Assembly (NCBI GenBank): GCA_963733945.1 | Contig: CAVTFD010000029.1 | Span: forward strand, 1 to 64,000 | Direction: 5' to 3' | Origin: AP-15 sp963733945 | Lineage (GTDB): Bacteria > Pseudomonadota > Alphaproteobacteria > ATCC43930 > CGMCC-115725 | DNA: 64,000 nucleotides | Shown here: piece after piece, positions 17,723 to 27,566 of the stretch | Layout: the number at the start of each line of letters is the position of its first letter | Position numbering within the stretch: the stretch's first letter is position 1 | Made by a program: the position numbers and the translations under genes | Notes under the pieces: model-generated | What the model was told of the DNA's origin: nothing | Database searches by the model: none | The model's input: only the letters and a program-made list of their open reading frames with translations

Positions 17723-19369
17723 TCACCATTCCGGCGGCCGGATCTTGGCGCTGACATCGGCGGGGGTCGGTAGACCCGGCGCCGCCTGCGCTGGTTGGTT
17801 CGGGGCGGGGAGCAGATCGCCCCAATTGGTGCGGTTGCGCATCTCTTCGACCGTCTGCGTCGGTACGAACTCGTTGTTGTCGCGAATCTGCCATCCGCCC
17901 CCCAGCGCCCGATAGACCGTGGCGAGCCCGGTCGAAACATTCCCTTCGGCGGTGGCGAGATCGTTCTGCGCCGTATAAAGGTTTTGCTCCGCCGTCAGCA
18001 CCGTCGTGAAATCGCGCGTGCCCAACTGATATTGCAAAATGGCGAGCCCGACCGCCGCGTTGGCGGCGGCGACGCTGCGCCGCAGATCGTCGACCTCCTT
18101 GCGCGATTCGAGAAAGGTCGCCAATCCGTTTTCGACCTGTTGTTGCGCGGTCAGCACCGAATTCTGATAGTCGACCAGCAATTCCTGCAGTTTCGCGTCC
18201 TGCACCCGCACCGTATTGGTGATCTGGCCATAGTTCAGGATGTTCCACTGAAAGGTCGGGCCAAAACCGAACGTGATGCCCTTGCCCATGAATAGATCGC
18301 TGAGCTTGTTGCCGTTAATGTTGGCGGAGATGGTGCCAAAGGTCCCAAGCAGGCTGAACGCCGGGTAGAGATTCGCCTCGGCGAAGCCGATCTGCGCACT
18401 TTGCGACATCGCCGCCAGCTCGGCCGCGCGGATGTCCGGCCGGCGACGGACGAGATCGGCGGGAATGCCGACCGCGACGGTCATCGGTGGCACCGGGATC
18501 GTCTGCGGCCCGCGCAGCAGATTGTCGAGCGGCTGCGGCGCCATGCCCAGCAATACGCTCAAGGCATTCAAGCCTTGCTTCAGCTGGGCGGTCAGTTGCG
18601 GCACCGCCGCTTCGGTCTGGCCGAGGACATTTTGCGCCTGATAGACGTCGAGTTTGGTCGCGGCGCCGCCATGGAACCGTGCTTCGGCAATCGCCAGCGC
18701 CTTCTTTTGCTTGACGATGTTGTCCTCGGCGATCGCAATCTGCGTCTGCAGGGTGCGGATGCCGATATAGGTCGTGGCCACATCGCCGAGCAATGTCACC
18801 AGCGTATCGTCATAGGAAGCGATCGAGGCGAGATAGGCGGCGTCGGCCGACTGGATGGCGCGGCGGAATTTGCCCCAGAAATCCAGTTCCCAATCGATCG
18901 ACGCGCCGAGCGAGGCGCGCCAGAAGCCGGAAACCTGGCTTTCTGGGGTCGCGGTCGGATCGGCGTGGCTCGGCCGGGCGTAAATGATCGAGCTCGTCGC
19001 CTGCTGCGACTGCGGATAGAAATCGCCGATCGCTACTCCCAGCTCTGCGCGCGCCTGCAGCACCCGCGTCCCGGCGGCGACCAAGCTGAGGTTCTGGCCA
19101 TAGGCGATGTCAATCAGCCGGTCGAGAACCGGGTCGTGAAACACCCGCCACCAAGTCTCGTACTCTTGTGTTTTGGTGTCGACGGACGGCTGGTTTGCTT
19201 CGAGAAATTTGACGGCAGCGGGCGCGGGTGGCGATTGGTAATCCGGCCCGACCATGCAGCCACTGCACGCGAGCGTCAGCAACGCCGCGGCCGCGCGGCC
19301 CAATCGGGCCACCGCCTTGGTCGTGCCGACCTCGTCCGCGCCGAATATTCCCGGCGGGATCCCCCTCAT
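17723..19369 (-). CDS. RND efflux outer membrane lipoprotein (NodT/OprM family)
   Basis: 548 residues. The lipobox region LLTLACSGCMVGPDYQSP (cleavage near residue 37) is followed by two outer-membrane efflux (TolC-type) repeats. The signature WWRVFHDPVLDRLIDIAYGQN is near residue 73, SLGASIDWELDFWGKFRRA in the first repeat, and VRRRPDIRAAELAAMSQSAQ and TFQWNILNYGQITNTVRV in the second. The trimeric channel would give the pump its exit through the outer membrane. It is first in the operon, which is less common than last. No regulator gene is adjacent; the 380 bp upstream hold no obvious operator. Confidence 0.93.
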   Translation of the reverse strand: MRGIPPGIFGADEVGTTKAVARLGRAAAALLTLACSGCMVGPDYQSPPAPAAVKFLEANQPSVDTKTQEYETWWRVFHDPVLDRLIDIAYGQNLSLVAAGTRVLQARAELGVAIGDFYPQSQQATSSIIYARPSHADPTATPESQVSGFWRASLGASIDWELDFWGKFRRAIQSADAAYLASIASYDDTLVTLLGDVATTYIGIRTLQTQIAIAEDNIVKQKKALAIAEARFHGGAATKLDVYQAQNVLGQTEAAVPQLTAQLKQGLNALSVLLGMAPQPLDNLLRGPQTIPVPPMTVAVGIPADLVRRRPDIRAAELAAMSQSAQIGFAEANLYPAFSLLGTFGTISANINGNKLSDLFMGKGITFGFGPTFQWNILNYGQITNTVRVQDAKLQELLVDYQNSVLTAQQQVENGLATFLESRKEVDDLRRSVAAANAAVGLAILQYQLGTRDFTTVLTAEQNLYTAQNDLATAEGNVSTGLATVYRALGGGWQIRDNNEFVPTQTVEEMRNRTNWGDLLPAPNQPAQAAPGLPTPADVSAKIRPPEW

Positions 19370-19749
19370 GGCCGTCGTTACACCCCCGTACCCACCGGAT
19401 CGTCAGCCCGGCGCGGCCACGCGTCATCCCCGTGAACACGCGGCTTGGCCTGAGTTGCCCTCGCCGTTGCCGACGGCATAATGCCCCATAACAGGCACGA
19501 GGGTAACCGCTAATTGGTAGGGCTTGCCTACAGGAAGCCGGTCGGTTGGACACGGCCGAGCTGCTATTGGCCGCGCTCGGTGTCGTCGCCGCGGGAATTT
19601 AAGCGATCGCAATCATTTCCCGGATGGAGGCGCGTCCGTGTGCCGCAGTCCCCCGGGGGCGAGCAAAGGCAGAGCCCTGCCCGCCCCCCAATCCGGCTGT
19701 TCCGAAACGCCGGTCAGATCCAATCGGAGAACCCGCTGGGATCTCGGCT
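19370..19749. other. Intergenic region upstream of the efflux operon
   Basis: No gene, RNA or clear repeat is recognised here. The region must contain the efflux operon promoter (minus strand) and the 3' end of the OmpA-like transcript. Confidence 0.35.
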
Positions 19750-20319
19750 TCAGGCGCCGGGCGCGCCCGGTCCCTGGACAGTGATCACGATGCGGCGGTT
19801 CTGCGCGCGCCCGGCGGGGGTGTCGTTCGACGCGACCGGATGGGTCTCGCCAAAGCCCTTGGCCGCGATGATGTTCGGGTTCACGCCCTGCGATACCAGG
19901 AAGGTCACGACCGCACCCGCCCGGCGCGACGACAAGGTCAGATTGTCGTTGATTCCGGCCTGTTGCAACGCCGGTCCGACTGGGGTGTTGTCGGTATACC
20001 CGTAGACGACGACTTTGGCGTTCTGGAGATTGATCAGTTTGGGCACGATATTGTTCTTGAGCTCCGCCTGCCCGGCCGGGCTCAACTCAAACCCACCTGG
20101 CGGAAACAACAAATCTCCTGCCTCGACAAAGGTGGCTTCCTTTTGCAATGCCGCAATTTGCGCCTGAAGCTGCTGGTTCTGCGCTTGAAGCTGCTGGTTC
20201 TGCGCCTGAAGGTCGTCATAGGCGCTTTGCGATACGCAAGCGGACAACAGCAGTGCCGCGAGCGGAACGGCAACCGCCCAACCGGTATGTTTTCTCAGCG
20301 GAATTGATATGCGTGTCAT
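19750..20319 (-). CDS. OmpA family peptidoglycan-associated lipoprotein
   Basis: 189 residues from the ATG at 20319, preceded by GGGGAGGG at good spacing. Signal peptide with lipobox PLAALLLSACVSQ (Cys near 27). Next comes a short coiled coil made of exact seven-residue repeats QAQNQQL (about residues 36-56), a Lpp/Pal-like spacer. The C-terminal OmpA domain (about 70-185) has VVVYGYTDNTPVG, NLTLSSRRAGAVVTFLVSQG, GFGETHPVASNDTPAGRAQN and RRI, with the Asp and Arg that bind diaminopimelate. It probably ties the outer membrane to peptidoglycan. Confidence 0.9.
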   Translation of the reverse strand: MTRISIPLRKHTGWAVAVPLAALLLSACVSQSAYDDLQAQNQQLQAQNQQLQAQIAALQKEATFVEAGDLLFPPGGFELSPAGQAELKNNIVPKLINLQNAKVVVYGYTDNTPVGPALQQAGINDNLTLSSRRAGAVVTFLVSQGVNPNIIAAKGFGETHPVASNDTPAGRAQNRRIVITVQGPGAPGA

Positions 20320-20577
20320 GATTGTGGCCCTCCCCTTCGAACAAAAAATTTGAAACCCGCACTCGGCGCCGGCCACCTTGGCGGTGACCAGGCAGCCCAT
20401 CTCGCAGATGGGTGGAATATGTGTAAGCGAAATCCGCGCAGTCGGCAATCAGCCAATTCCGCGACCGAGCCGCAATCCGCCCGCTACGCAATCGCTCTGT
20501 GCAATGGCGGGATGCGCTCGAAAAGCAGGCCGGCCTTTGATAATCTGTCGGGCGCGTTAGCCAGGGAGGAAACAGCG

Positions 20578-20934
20578 ATGATCCAGGCGAGCGGAATCGA
20601 CCACATTGTGCTGCATTGCAACGACGTTGGGCGCGCCAAGAAGTTTTACACGGAAATCTTAGGCATGACTGTCTACCGCGAGGATGACGGTCAGGTATTT
20701 ATGCACGCGGGCGGGCAGGGGGTGGCTCTGTTCAAAAAGCAGGTCGAGGCGCCGCTGACCGCCGGCAACGACCTCAACCATCTCGCCTTGAATGTCGCGG
20801 GCGGCACCTACGAAACCCTGAAGGCCGAGCTCGAGAGCCACGGCGTCGCGGTCGGCGGCCGCCCCGGCGACGACCACTGCATCTATTTTCGCGATCCCGA
20901 CGGGCACCGCCTGCAGCTGATGTTCAGTCGCTGA
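20578..20934 (+). CDS. VOC (glyoxalase/bleomycin resistance-like) family protein
   Basis: 118 residues from ATG 20578, preceded by a strong GGGAGGAAACAGCG. Two beta-alpha-beta-beta-beta modules: IDHIVLHCNDVGRAKKFYTE near residue 7 and LNHLALNVAGGTYETLKAEL near 65, then IYFRDPDGHRLQLMF. His9, His67 and the Glu/Gln positions resemble the metal ligands of glyoxalase I or an extradiol-type VOC enzyme. The substrate is not evident from context. Confidence 0.88.
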   Translation: MIQASGIDHIVLHCNDVGRAKKFYTEILGMTVYREDDGQVFMHAGGQGVALFKKQVEAPLTAGNDLNHLALNVAGGTYETLKAELESHGVAVGGRPGDDHCIYFRDPDGHRLQLMFSR

Positions 20935-20944
20935 GCCGGGTGGG

Positions 20945-21885
20945 TCACCAGCCGAGCTGCGCGCGCAGGCCGCTGACCGCTTCGAGCTGGCGCTCGTGGT
21001 CGCCGGTAAAGCGCACGATCAGATCGCTGACCCCGGCGTCGGCATAGCCCTTTAGCCACTCCGCCGCCTTGGCGGCCGGGCCGCCGAAACACGCCTGCCG
21101 TTTGCGCAGCACCGCTGCCGGCTGGCCGTAATAATTTTCGAGGAAATCGTCGATGCGCCGTTCCGCCCGCGCCGCGTCATCGTCGAGCGCCAAGGTCACA
21201 TAATTCGCCGCCGCGAACCTCGCCGGGATCGCGCCCGGCCTCGCGCACGACCTGCTGCACCTCGGCCCATTGCTGGCTCCAGCGCGCGAGATCGGGCTCG
21301 TTGGCGAACCAGCCGTCGAAATGCCTGCCGGCGCGTTCGAGCGCCGGGCGCACCGATCCGGCGAGCCAGATCGGCGGGCCGCCCGGCCGATGCGGCGTCG
21401 GGCCGAGGACGCCCGTCCTTGACCGGCCATCGCCCGTCCCAATCGACCGGCTTGCCGGTCCACAAGGCCCGCGCCAGCCGCAACCCTTCCATCATGCGGC
21501 CGACGCGCCCTTCGAACGGCACCCCGGCGGCGGCGAATTCGGCGCGGATATTGGCGACATCGCCGGCGATCCCGGCGCCCAGCACCAGCCGGCCCTCGCT
21601 GATCCGGTCGAGGGTCGCGAGCTGATGGGCCAGCACGACCGGGTTGCGCAACGCCGGCAGAAACACCGCGGTGCCAACCGACACCTTGCGGGTCCGCGCC
21701 GCGACTGCGGCGAGCAGGGTCAGCGGATCGTGCCGCGGCCGCGCCAGCACCGAGTTGCCGACCCAGATCGCATCGTAGCCGAGCCCCTCCGCTCGCTCGG
21801 CGAGCGCCAATAGCGGTCCCGTCTCGGGCCGGCCCTGCATGACCGCCTCTCGGGTCGGCAACAAATATCCGATGCGCGGCGCCAT
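20945..21885 (-). pseudogene. LLM class flavin-dependent oxidoreductase, two frameshifts
   Basis: The N-terminal half (from ATG 21885) is a clear F420/FMN luciferase-like TIM barrel: PRIGYLLPTREAV, LGYDAIWVGNSVLARPRHDP, GTAVFLPALRNPVVLAHQLA and DRISEGRLVLGAGIAGDVAN. Near 21411-21418 homology moves to a second frame (VLGPTPHRPGGPPIWLAGSV, then HFDGWFANEPDLARW). Near 21225-21235 it moves to a third (RFAAANYVTLALDDDAARAE to the C-terminus at 20945). Without the shifts the product would have about 312 residues, normal for the family. The oxidoreductase substrate is unknown. Confidence 0.85.
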
Positions 21886-21994
21886 CGCTGGTCTCCTTGG
21901 CTATCGCGGCCCGCTTCTGGTCAGCAGGACCGCAGGTTCCCGGAGCGGACGATAGCATATCGGCGGGCGGAGATGATTTACGTGATGCCGGCCT

Positions 21995-22764
21995 TCAGTT
22001 CGGCGCCTCGCCGCGAATAGTCACCAGGCACAGGTGATCCTTGCGCGACTTCGGCGTGCTCGGATCGGCAATGTCGCGCTCCAGGCGTTTCACCCCCGCT
22101 TGATAAGCGGCGTCGGAGATTGCGTGCAATTGCGAGCAGGTGTCCCGACGGCGCACGATCTCGAGCCACGCCGGCAGGCTTTGCTCGAAATGAACGTGCT
22201 CGTAGGCCACCGCGACCATCACGAGGCCAGCCGCCTCCATGACCCCGACCACGTATTCGGAGGCCAAAAATCTTGCAGATCGACCAGCCGCGCCTCCGGG
22301 AAATATTCGTAGTAGAGCCAGTCGGCCGATTCCTGCGGGCACATATTGCGCAAAACAAATCGACCACCGGGTCGAAGAACCTGCAAGACCGCCCGCAGCA
22401 TGCCTGCCTTGTCTTCGAGATGATGCAAGGCGAATTGGCAGCAAACAAAATCAAAACTCCGCACCGCAAACGGCAGCACCGCGCCATCCGCGCGCAGCCA
22501 GGCGAGCTCCGGCGCCTTGAGGCGAGCCTGCCGCAGCATGCCGAGCGACCGATCGAGGCCCGCGTACCAGGCGTGTGGCACCGCGACGCGGTTCGCGATC
22601 AGCTGATTTCCGGTACCGCAGCCGATGTCCAAAACCGCCGGATCGGCAGATGCGCGCTGTTCGGCAAACGCCAACAGCTCCGGATCGGCCGGGCGCGCCC
22701 GATACGGCTGCGCGTCGTAAAGATCGGCGATCTCGTCGTAGTTTACCCTCGGGAGGCGCCGCAT
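21995..22764 (-). pseudogene. Class I SAM-dependent methyltransferase, one frameshift
   Basis: From ATG 22764: residues 40-55 hold the SAM motif VLDIGCGTGNQLIANR, then YAGLDRSLGMLRQARL, VRSFDFVCCQFALHHLEDKA and VLQVLRPGGRFVLRNMCPQE, a methyltransferase 11/25-type core. Near 22257-22270, at a run TTTTTGGCCTCC on the coding strand, the frame changes. DLQDFWPP continues as EYVVGVMEAAGLVMVAVAYE to the C-terminus at 21995. A single added base restores about 256 residues. The substrate is unknown. Confidence 0.85.
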
Positions 22765-22972
22765 CGTGCCCCTCTACCCGGCGAGCGGGGTTACTTACCG
22801 ATAGCGCGAATCCAACCCCCCGGAAATAGCGGCGCTGTCCTCGCTGTTGCTAGCGGCGGCAATCGCAAAGTCGCAGATCTTGTGACGCAAACCAGGATCT
22901 CGCATCTCGGTTTCCGGGATGGCGTCGAGGAAGCCGAGCGCATCATCTGCGGCCAGGATCGCGGCGAGGCGG

Positions 22973-24730
22973 TCACGGCCCCTCGCTCGACGCCAGGCGC
23001 AGGCCGGACAGGTAGAACTCGCGGTGCTCGGGGTCGCGCCAGTTCTCCGCGCTTGGCACTAATATGTTCGTAAGAGTGCGTAACCGACGAACCACTTCCC
23101 GTGCCTCGTCAAGACGACGCATGTGCGCGTAACAGGACGCAAGAAACCGGTAGGTGGGGACCCAATTCGGCTTCTCCTGCAGTGACCGAAGCAACGCCGC
23201 CCTGGCTTCCTCCAGCCTGCCGGCAAAGAAATGGGCCACGCCAATCCCCATCAGCGGATTGGCTCGCTGCTCGCGGGGGTTCAGGCGCAACGAGGTCTCA
23301 AAATGCTCTATCGCCACATCAGGCTCGCCCGCCCACGCCCTCAGCCAGCCGCTCCACTGCCAAGCGCGAGCGGAGCTCGGATTGAGCCTCAGGCTGCGGT
23401 CGAGTAGGGCGATGGCAGCATCGATTTCTTCGCCGAAATAGCCGAGCGTGAAGGCGGCGCTACTGAGAACATCCGGATCGTCACCAGCGGCTAGCAGGGC
23501 GCGCCGAGAGAGATCGACCCCTTTTCGGCGGCTCGTTTCCGCGTCGACAGTCCACCCTGTGACGTGAAGGTCGTAATACCTGCGTGCGGCCTCCGCCAAG
23601 GCGGAGCCATAGTTTGGATCCTGTTCGATCGCTTGCTCAAGCAACTCGAGCGACCGGATTGTTGCATCTTTTTCCCAAGAGAAAGCGAGAGCGTGAGCGC
23701 GCAGGTAAAGGTCATAGGTCGTCAGATCGGTGGTTGGGCGTTGTGCCGACCGCGCTATCTCCGCAGCCTGCAACATTGGCTCGATGACGCCGGCGACGCT
23801 CGTTGCCACTTGATCCTGGAGGTCGAACACATCTTCGAGCGCGCCATCGAAGCGCTCGGCCCACAGATGCGCTCCGTTTGTCGCGTCGATCAGCTGGGCG
23901 GTGATGCGCACCCGCCCGGCTGCCTTGCGCACCGAGCCTTCGAGGACATAGCGGACGCCCAATTCGCGGCCGACCTGCTTTACGTCAACGGCCTGGCCCT
24001 TGTACGTGAAACTCGAATTGCGGGCGATGACGAACAGCCAGCGGATCCGCGACAGCGCGGTAGTGATCTCCTCGACCATGCCGTCGGCGAAATAGTCCTG
24101 TTCCGGATCGCCACTCATGTTTTGGAACGGCAGCACTGCGATCGATGGCTTATCGGGCAGGGTGAGCACTGGTGGCGGCGCAGACGGCTCGGGCATGGGC
24201 TTTGCCTCCGGCATGAGGCGAAATGCGCGCACCGGTCGCGTGATGTTCTTGACCTGCTGCTCGCCCATGTCCTCGAACGCGAAGGCGAGCTTGTCGCGCA
24301 CCTGGTCGCGCACCACGCGGCTGACACAGATGCCGCCCGGCTCGGCCAGTGTTTCGAGGCGAGCAGCGACATTGACGCCGTCGCCGAAGATGTCGCCCCC
24401 GTCGATGATGATGTCGCCGAGATTGATGCCGAAGCGGAATTCGATCCGCGTCTCGGCCGGCACACCGGTATTCCGCTCGGCCATCTCCCGCTGCACGTCG
24501 ACCGCGCAGCGCACGGCGTCGACGACGCTGGCGAACTCGACCAAAAGCCCGTCGCCAGTGGTTTTGACGATGCGGCCGCGATGTTCGACGATCCTCGGAT
24601 CGACCAATTCGCGCCGGATCGCCTTCAACCCTGCTAGCGTGCCTTCCTCGTCGGCGCCCATCAGCCGCGAATAGCCGACGACATCGACTGCCATGATGGC
24701 CACTAGCCGTCGTTCTGCGCGATCCTGCAT
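22973..24730 (-). CDS. Class III adenylate cyclase with TolB-like and TPR domains
   Basis: 585 residues from the ATG at 24730. The cyclase domain (about residues 5-175) begins ERRLVAIMAVDVVGYSRLMG. It carries the two metal-binding Asp (VDVVGYSR and TGDGLLVEF), GINLGDIIIDGGDIFGDGVN and a Lys in EQQVKNITRPVRAF. A FlgO/TolB-like segment follows (SIAVLPFQNMSGDPEQDYFA, FADGMVEEITTALSRI). The C-terminal third is TPR-like (WQWSGWLRAWAGEPDVAIEH). No membrane segment is seen. This architecture is abundant in Rhizobiales and other Alphaproteobacteria and makes cAMP in response to unknown signals. Confidence 0.9.
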   Translation of the reverse strand: MQDRAERRLVAIMAVDVVGYSRLMGADEEGTLAGLKAIRRELVDPRIVEHRGRIVKTTGDGLLVEFASVVDAVRCAVDVQREMAERNTGVPAETRIEFRFGINLGDIIIDGGDIFGDGVNVAARLETLAEPGGICVSRVVRDQVRDKLAFAFEDMGEQQVKNITRPVRAFRLMPEAKPMPEPSAPPPVLTLPDKPSIAVLPFQNMSGDPEQDYFADGMVEEITTALSRIRWLFVIARNSSFTYKGQAVDVKQVGRELGVRYVLEGSVRKAAGRVRITAQLIDATNGAHLWAERFDGALEDVFDLQDQVATSVAGVIEPMLQAAEIARSAQRPTTDLTTYDLYLRAHALAFSWEKDATIRSLELLEQAIEQDPNYGSALAEAARRYYDLHVTGWTVDAETSRRKGVDLSRRALLAAGDDPDVLSSAAFTLGYFGEEIDAAIALLDRSLRLNPSSARAWQWSGWLRAWAGEPDVAIEHFETSLRLNPREQRANPLMGIGVAHFFAGRLEEARAALLRSLQEKPNWVPTYRFLASCYAHMRRLDEAREVVRRLRTLTNILVPSAENWRDPEHREFYLSGLRLASSEGP

Positions 24731-24919
24731 TGCAGTACCTCCCCGCAACGGGCCGCCCCGGTCTCGTTCGCTCACACCGATCTTACCAGATCAGCCGGTG
24801 GAAAGACGGCGCTTGTCATTCCGCGGCCGTCGTCCCGGCGCGGGCCGGATAACTGACCTTCGCCGGTACGACGGTGTCGCATGGCCCTACTGGAAAAATC
24901 GGGGCCGTTGGCGCCGCAG

Positions 24920-26569
24920 TTAGTCGGCGCCGCCGCGGCGATGCGAGAAGCCTTGCTCCTGGCTGGTGACGAATTCGAGCAACGCGGCGCGGCCCTCGTC
25001 GTTTTGCCGGCGGGCGCGCAGGATCGCATCGCCGATCTGGCTCGGATCCTCGACCCGCTCGCTCCACCCGCCCAGATCGCGCCCGATATTGGCGTAACTT
25101 CCGCCGAGATCACGGGCGCGGTAGCGATCGTGCGAGAGTTGCATTGCATGGGTTTCGATCGCCATCGTCGAATTGTTCAACACGATCGTGGTGATCGGGA
25201 TGCCGCAGCGGACCGCGGTTTCGAAATCGAGCCCGGTCATGCCAAAGGCGGCGTCGCCCATGATATTGACGCAGAACTTGTCGGGGGCCGCAACCTTGGC
25301 GCCGATCGCGAGTCCGAGCCCGGTGCCGAGCTGATGCGACTTGCCCCAGCCGAGATAGCCACGCGGCCGGGTCGCCTGGTAGAACGGATTGAGCTGCTCG
25401 CGCGGGCTGCCCAAATCGTGGGTGACGATGGCCTCGGCCGGGTCGACGACGCGCATGAAATCCGAGATCACCCGGTAGGGGTTGATCGGATGCTCGTTCG
25501 AATGCAGCTTGGGCTGCCAGCGGGCGAGCCATTCCTCGCGCTTGCCGGCAACCTCACGCGCGACCTCGCCGCCGCGCGCCCGGCCGCCGAGCCGGTCCTT
25601 GACCGCCTCGATCAATTGTCCGAGCACCAGCTTGGCATCGCCGAGAATCCCGAGATCGGCCGCAAACGCCTTGTGCAAATCGCGCGTGTCGTTGGTCGCG
25701 TGGATGTACTTCTTGCCGGGCGGAAATACCGGTGTGGCGATGCCGTGGCGGGTAAAGCTGCATCCGACGCCCAGCACCAGGTCGGATTTGTGCAGGAAAT
25801 GGCGGCCGTGGCCGGTAAAGGTGCCGCCGCCCGGTCCGAGCGACAGCGCATGATCCTCGGGAAAGGCGCTCTTGCCGTCGAACGTCGACATGACCGGGGC
25901 CTGCAGCAACTCGGCAAGCTGGCGCAGCTCGTCGGTGGCTTCGGCATAAAAGACGCCCTGCCCTACCAAGATTATCGGACAAGCGGCATCGAGCAGCATC
26001 TTCGCGGCGTCGTCGATGTCGCGCTCGTCGCCGGCCGATCGGCTGGTGCGGACCGGCCGGTGCCGGCTCGGGTCTACGTCAATCTCGGTGGCGGTGACGT
26101 CGGCTGGCACTTCGACCATGACAGGGCCGGACCGCCCGTTTTTGAGCTGGGCGAAGGCCCGCCGCATGATGTTGCCGATCTCGTGCGGCAGCTGCACCTC
26201 TTCGACCGATTTGGTAATCGCGGCATAGCTGCGGCTCGATTTGAACATCGGAAACAATTGCGCGGTCTCGCGCGGATGGCCGAGCGGCAGAAACAGAACC
26301 GGCGTCGAATCGGAAAAGGCGGTGGCGACGCCGGCGAAGGCATTTTCGGCGCCCGGCCCGTACTGCATCGCGAAGACGCCCGGCGGCCGCCCGTTCGACA
26401 CCCGGGCGAAGCCGTCGGCCATATGGACGCCGACCCGTTCCTGGCGGCAGATCACCGGCTTGATGCCGACCGCGGCGGCCGCCTCGATGATCGGCGTCGT
26501 CGGAAAACAAAACAAAGTCGAGATGCCTTCGCGTTTCAGGATCTCGGCAATCACGTTCATTACTTGCAT
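24920..26569 (-). CDS. Thiamine pyrophosphate-requiring enzyme (acetolactate synthase-like)
   Basis: 549 residues, preceded by GGGAGGAATGACC. Three-domain ThDP enzyme: PYR domain with CRQERVGVHMADGFARVSNG (catalytic Glu near residue 44), a central domain (IILVGQGVFYAEATDELRQL), and a PP domain with the cofactor motif GDAAFGMTGLDFETA ... VLNN. The usual GDG is GDA here. The family includes acetolactate synthase, benzoylformate decarboxylase and sulfoacetaldehyde acetyltransferase, and no signature selects one. It follows a small lipoprotein gene and three small dimeric-barrel genes in the same direction, so a catabolic rather than a branched-chain amino acid role is more likely. Confidence 0.85.
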   Translation of the reverse strand: MQVMNVIAEILKREGISTLFCFPTTPIIEAAAAVGIKPVICRQERVGVHMADGFARVSNGRPPGVFAMQYGPGAENAFAGVATAFSDSTPVLFLPLGHPRETAQLFPMFKSSRSYAAITKSVEEVQLPHEIGNIMRRAFAQLKNGRSGPVMVEVPADVTATEIDVDPSRHRPVRTSRSAGDERDIDDAAKMLLDAACPIILVGQGVFYAEATDELRQLAELLQAPVMSTFDGKSAFPEDHALSLGPGGGTFTGHGRHFLHKSDLVLGVGCSFTRHGIATPVFPPGKKYIHATNDTRDLHKAFAADLGILGDAKLVLGQLIEAVKDRLGGRARGGEVAREVAGKREEWLARWQPKLHSNEHPINPYRVISDFMRVVDPAEAIVTHDLGSPREQLNPFYQATRPRGYLGWGKSHQLGTGLGLAIGAKVAAPDKFCVNIMGDAAFGMTGLDFETAVRCGIPITTIVLNNSTMAIETHAMQLSHDRYRARDLGGSYANIGRDLGGWSERVEDPSQIGDAILRARRQNDEGRAALLEFVTSQEQGFSHRRGGAD

Positions 26570-26630
26570 TGGTCATTCCTCCCGATTGGTAAGGCTAGGT
26601 TTGGCGCTGTGCGAAGCTCCGCGCGTCATC

Positions 26631-26849
26631 TCAACGGATCACGCCGCCCGCGTTGGCGCCGCCGATGTCGCTTTCAGGCCGATGACAGATTGCCACGCAC
26701 GGCCTGACGTCACCTGGGTTCTCCAGGAGGCAGGCGCTACAGTCCGGGCCGGGCGGCGGCTGCGCGTTGGTCGTGGTCTGCGGGGTGGGGCCGGCGCAGG
26801 CAGCGAGAACCGCGACCCACGCAACAAAAATGATTGTCAAACGCCGCAT
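26631..26849 (-). CDS. Small secreted lipoprotein
   Basis: 72 residues from the ATG at 26849 (an upstream ATG at 26858 adds three residues). Signal peptide RRLTIIFVAWVAVLAACAG with lipobox LAAC (Cys near 17). The mature part is Pro-rich and has a Cys-rich segment, PDCSACLLENPGDVRPCVAI, with four Cys in all and a possible CxxC metal or redox site. It lies 61 bp from both neighbours in the ThDP-enzyme cluster. Function unknown. Confidence 0.6.
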   Translation of the reverse strand: MRRLTIIFVAWVAVLAACAGPTPQTTTNAQPPPGPDCSACLLENPGDVRPCVAICHRPESDIGGANAGGVIR

Positions 26850-26910
26850 GAAGATCATGACGCGTTAAGCCCGGCTGCGATTTGTCAAAGTACGGCCCAC
26901 TACCGGACGA

Positions 26911-27219
26911 TCACCCCGGCTGGAGCACGTGGATCACGCGGCTCGCTATCAGATCCCGGGTCTTGGTGGCATAGGCGGCCATGTGGGGCGAGGTCGCGTG
27001 CGCCCTCAGCGCCTCGGGGCTTTCCCATTTCTCGATCACGACAAAGGTGTCGGGGCCGAATTTGGTCTGGAAGCTGCCGATCCCCTCGGCGTCGACCGTC
27101 GGGCCGTATTCGATGCAGCCCTGTTCGGCGTGAACCGCCGGCATGTTGGCGTGAAACTCTTTGAGGATCGCCTCGCGCATCCCGGATTTGGCGGTGATGA
27201 TGGCGACGATGTGAATCAT
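26911..27219 (-). CDS. Antibiotic biosynthesis monooxygenase (ABM) family protein
   Basis: 102 residues. ABM dimeric alpha/beta barrel: IHIVAIITAKSGMREAILKE, HAEQGCIEYGPTVDAEGI, FVVIEKWESPEALRAHATSP and HMAAYATKTRDLI, the pattern of YgiN-type putative quinol monooxygenases. Such proteins oxidise quinols or act as small cofactor-free oxygenases. The start lies 12 bp downstream of the preceding dimeric-barrel gene, so it belongs to the same operon. Confidence 0.88.
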   Translation of the reverse strand: MIHIVAIITAKSGMREAILKEFHANMPAVHAEQGCIEYGPTVDAEGIGSFQTKFGPDTFVVIEKWESPEALRAHATSPHMAAYATKTRDLIASRVIHVLQPG

Positions 27220-27231
27220 GGCTGCCCTCCC

Positions 27232-27540
27232 TCAGGCGATGCGTTCGAAAACGCTGTGGTGGCGGCTCGTCGTCAGCGGGCGGATCTTTGTCGCCCAATC
27301 GCCGAAGCTGCCGGCCTTCTCCCATGCGGCGCTCTTCAGCACATCGGGCGAGTCGAGCTCGTAGATCGTCAGGTAACGCTGCATGTCCGGGACCGTCGAA
27401 TGCTCGAGGCGATAGCGCGCCGCCGAGCGCACCCCCGGCACTTTCGACAGCATCGGGAAGTGTTCGGTGTCGTAAACCCGGTTGAACTCGGCCTCATGCT
27501 CGGCCGGAATGTCGAGCTGGACGAGAAAGACATGGCTCAT
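27232..27540 (-). CDS. EthD/DUF4286-like small dimeric-barrel protein, copy 2
   Basis: 102 residues from the ATG at 27540. It is a close paralogue of the adjacent upstream gene and the same length. Shared features: the start (VQLDIPAEHEAEFNRVYD), the middle (KVPGVRSAARYRLEHSTVP) and the end (HSVFERIA). The xxFNRxYDxxHxPxxxKVPG layout is that of EthD/DUF4286-type ferredoxin-like dimeric barrels. The reaction is unknown; family members assist degradation or cyclisation steps. 26 bp after its paralogue and 12 bp before the ABM gene. Confidence 0.75.
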   Translation of the reverse strand: MSHVFLVQLDIPAEHEAEFNRVYDTEHFPMLSKVPGVRSAARYRLEHSTVPDMQRYLTIYELDSPDVLKSAAWEKAGSFGDWATKIRPLTTSRHHSVFERIA

Positions 27541-27566
27541 TCTGGCCACTCCTGTTTGCTCGGGGT

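Noticed and set aside
24881..26707. Plus-strand open frame of 608 codons
   Set aside because: Opposite the ThDP enzyme, which has clear family motifs; the antisense frame has none.
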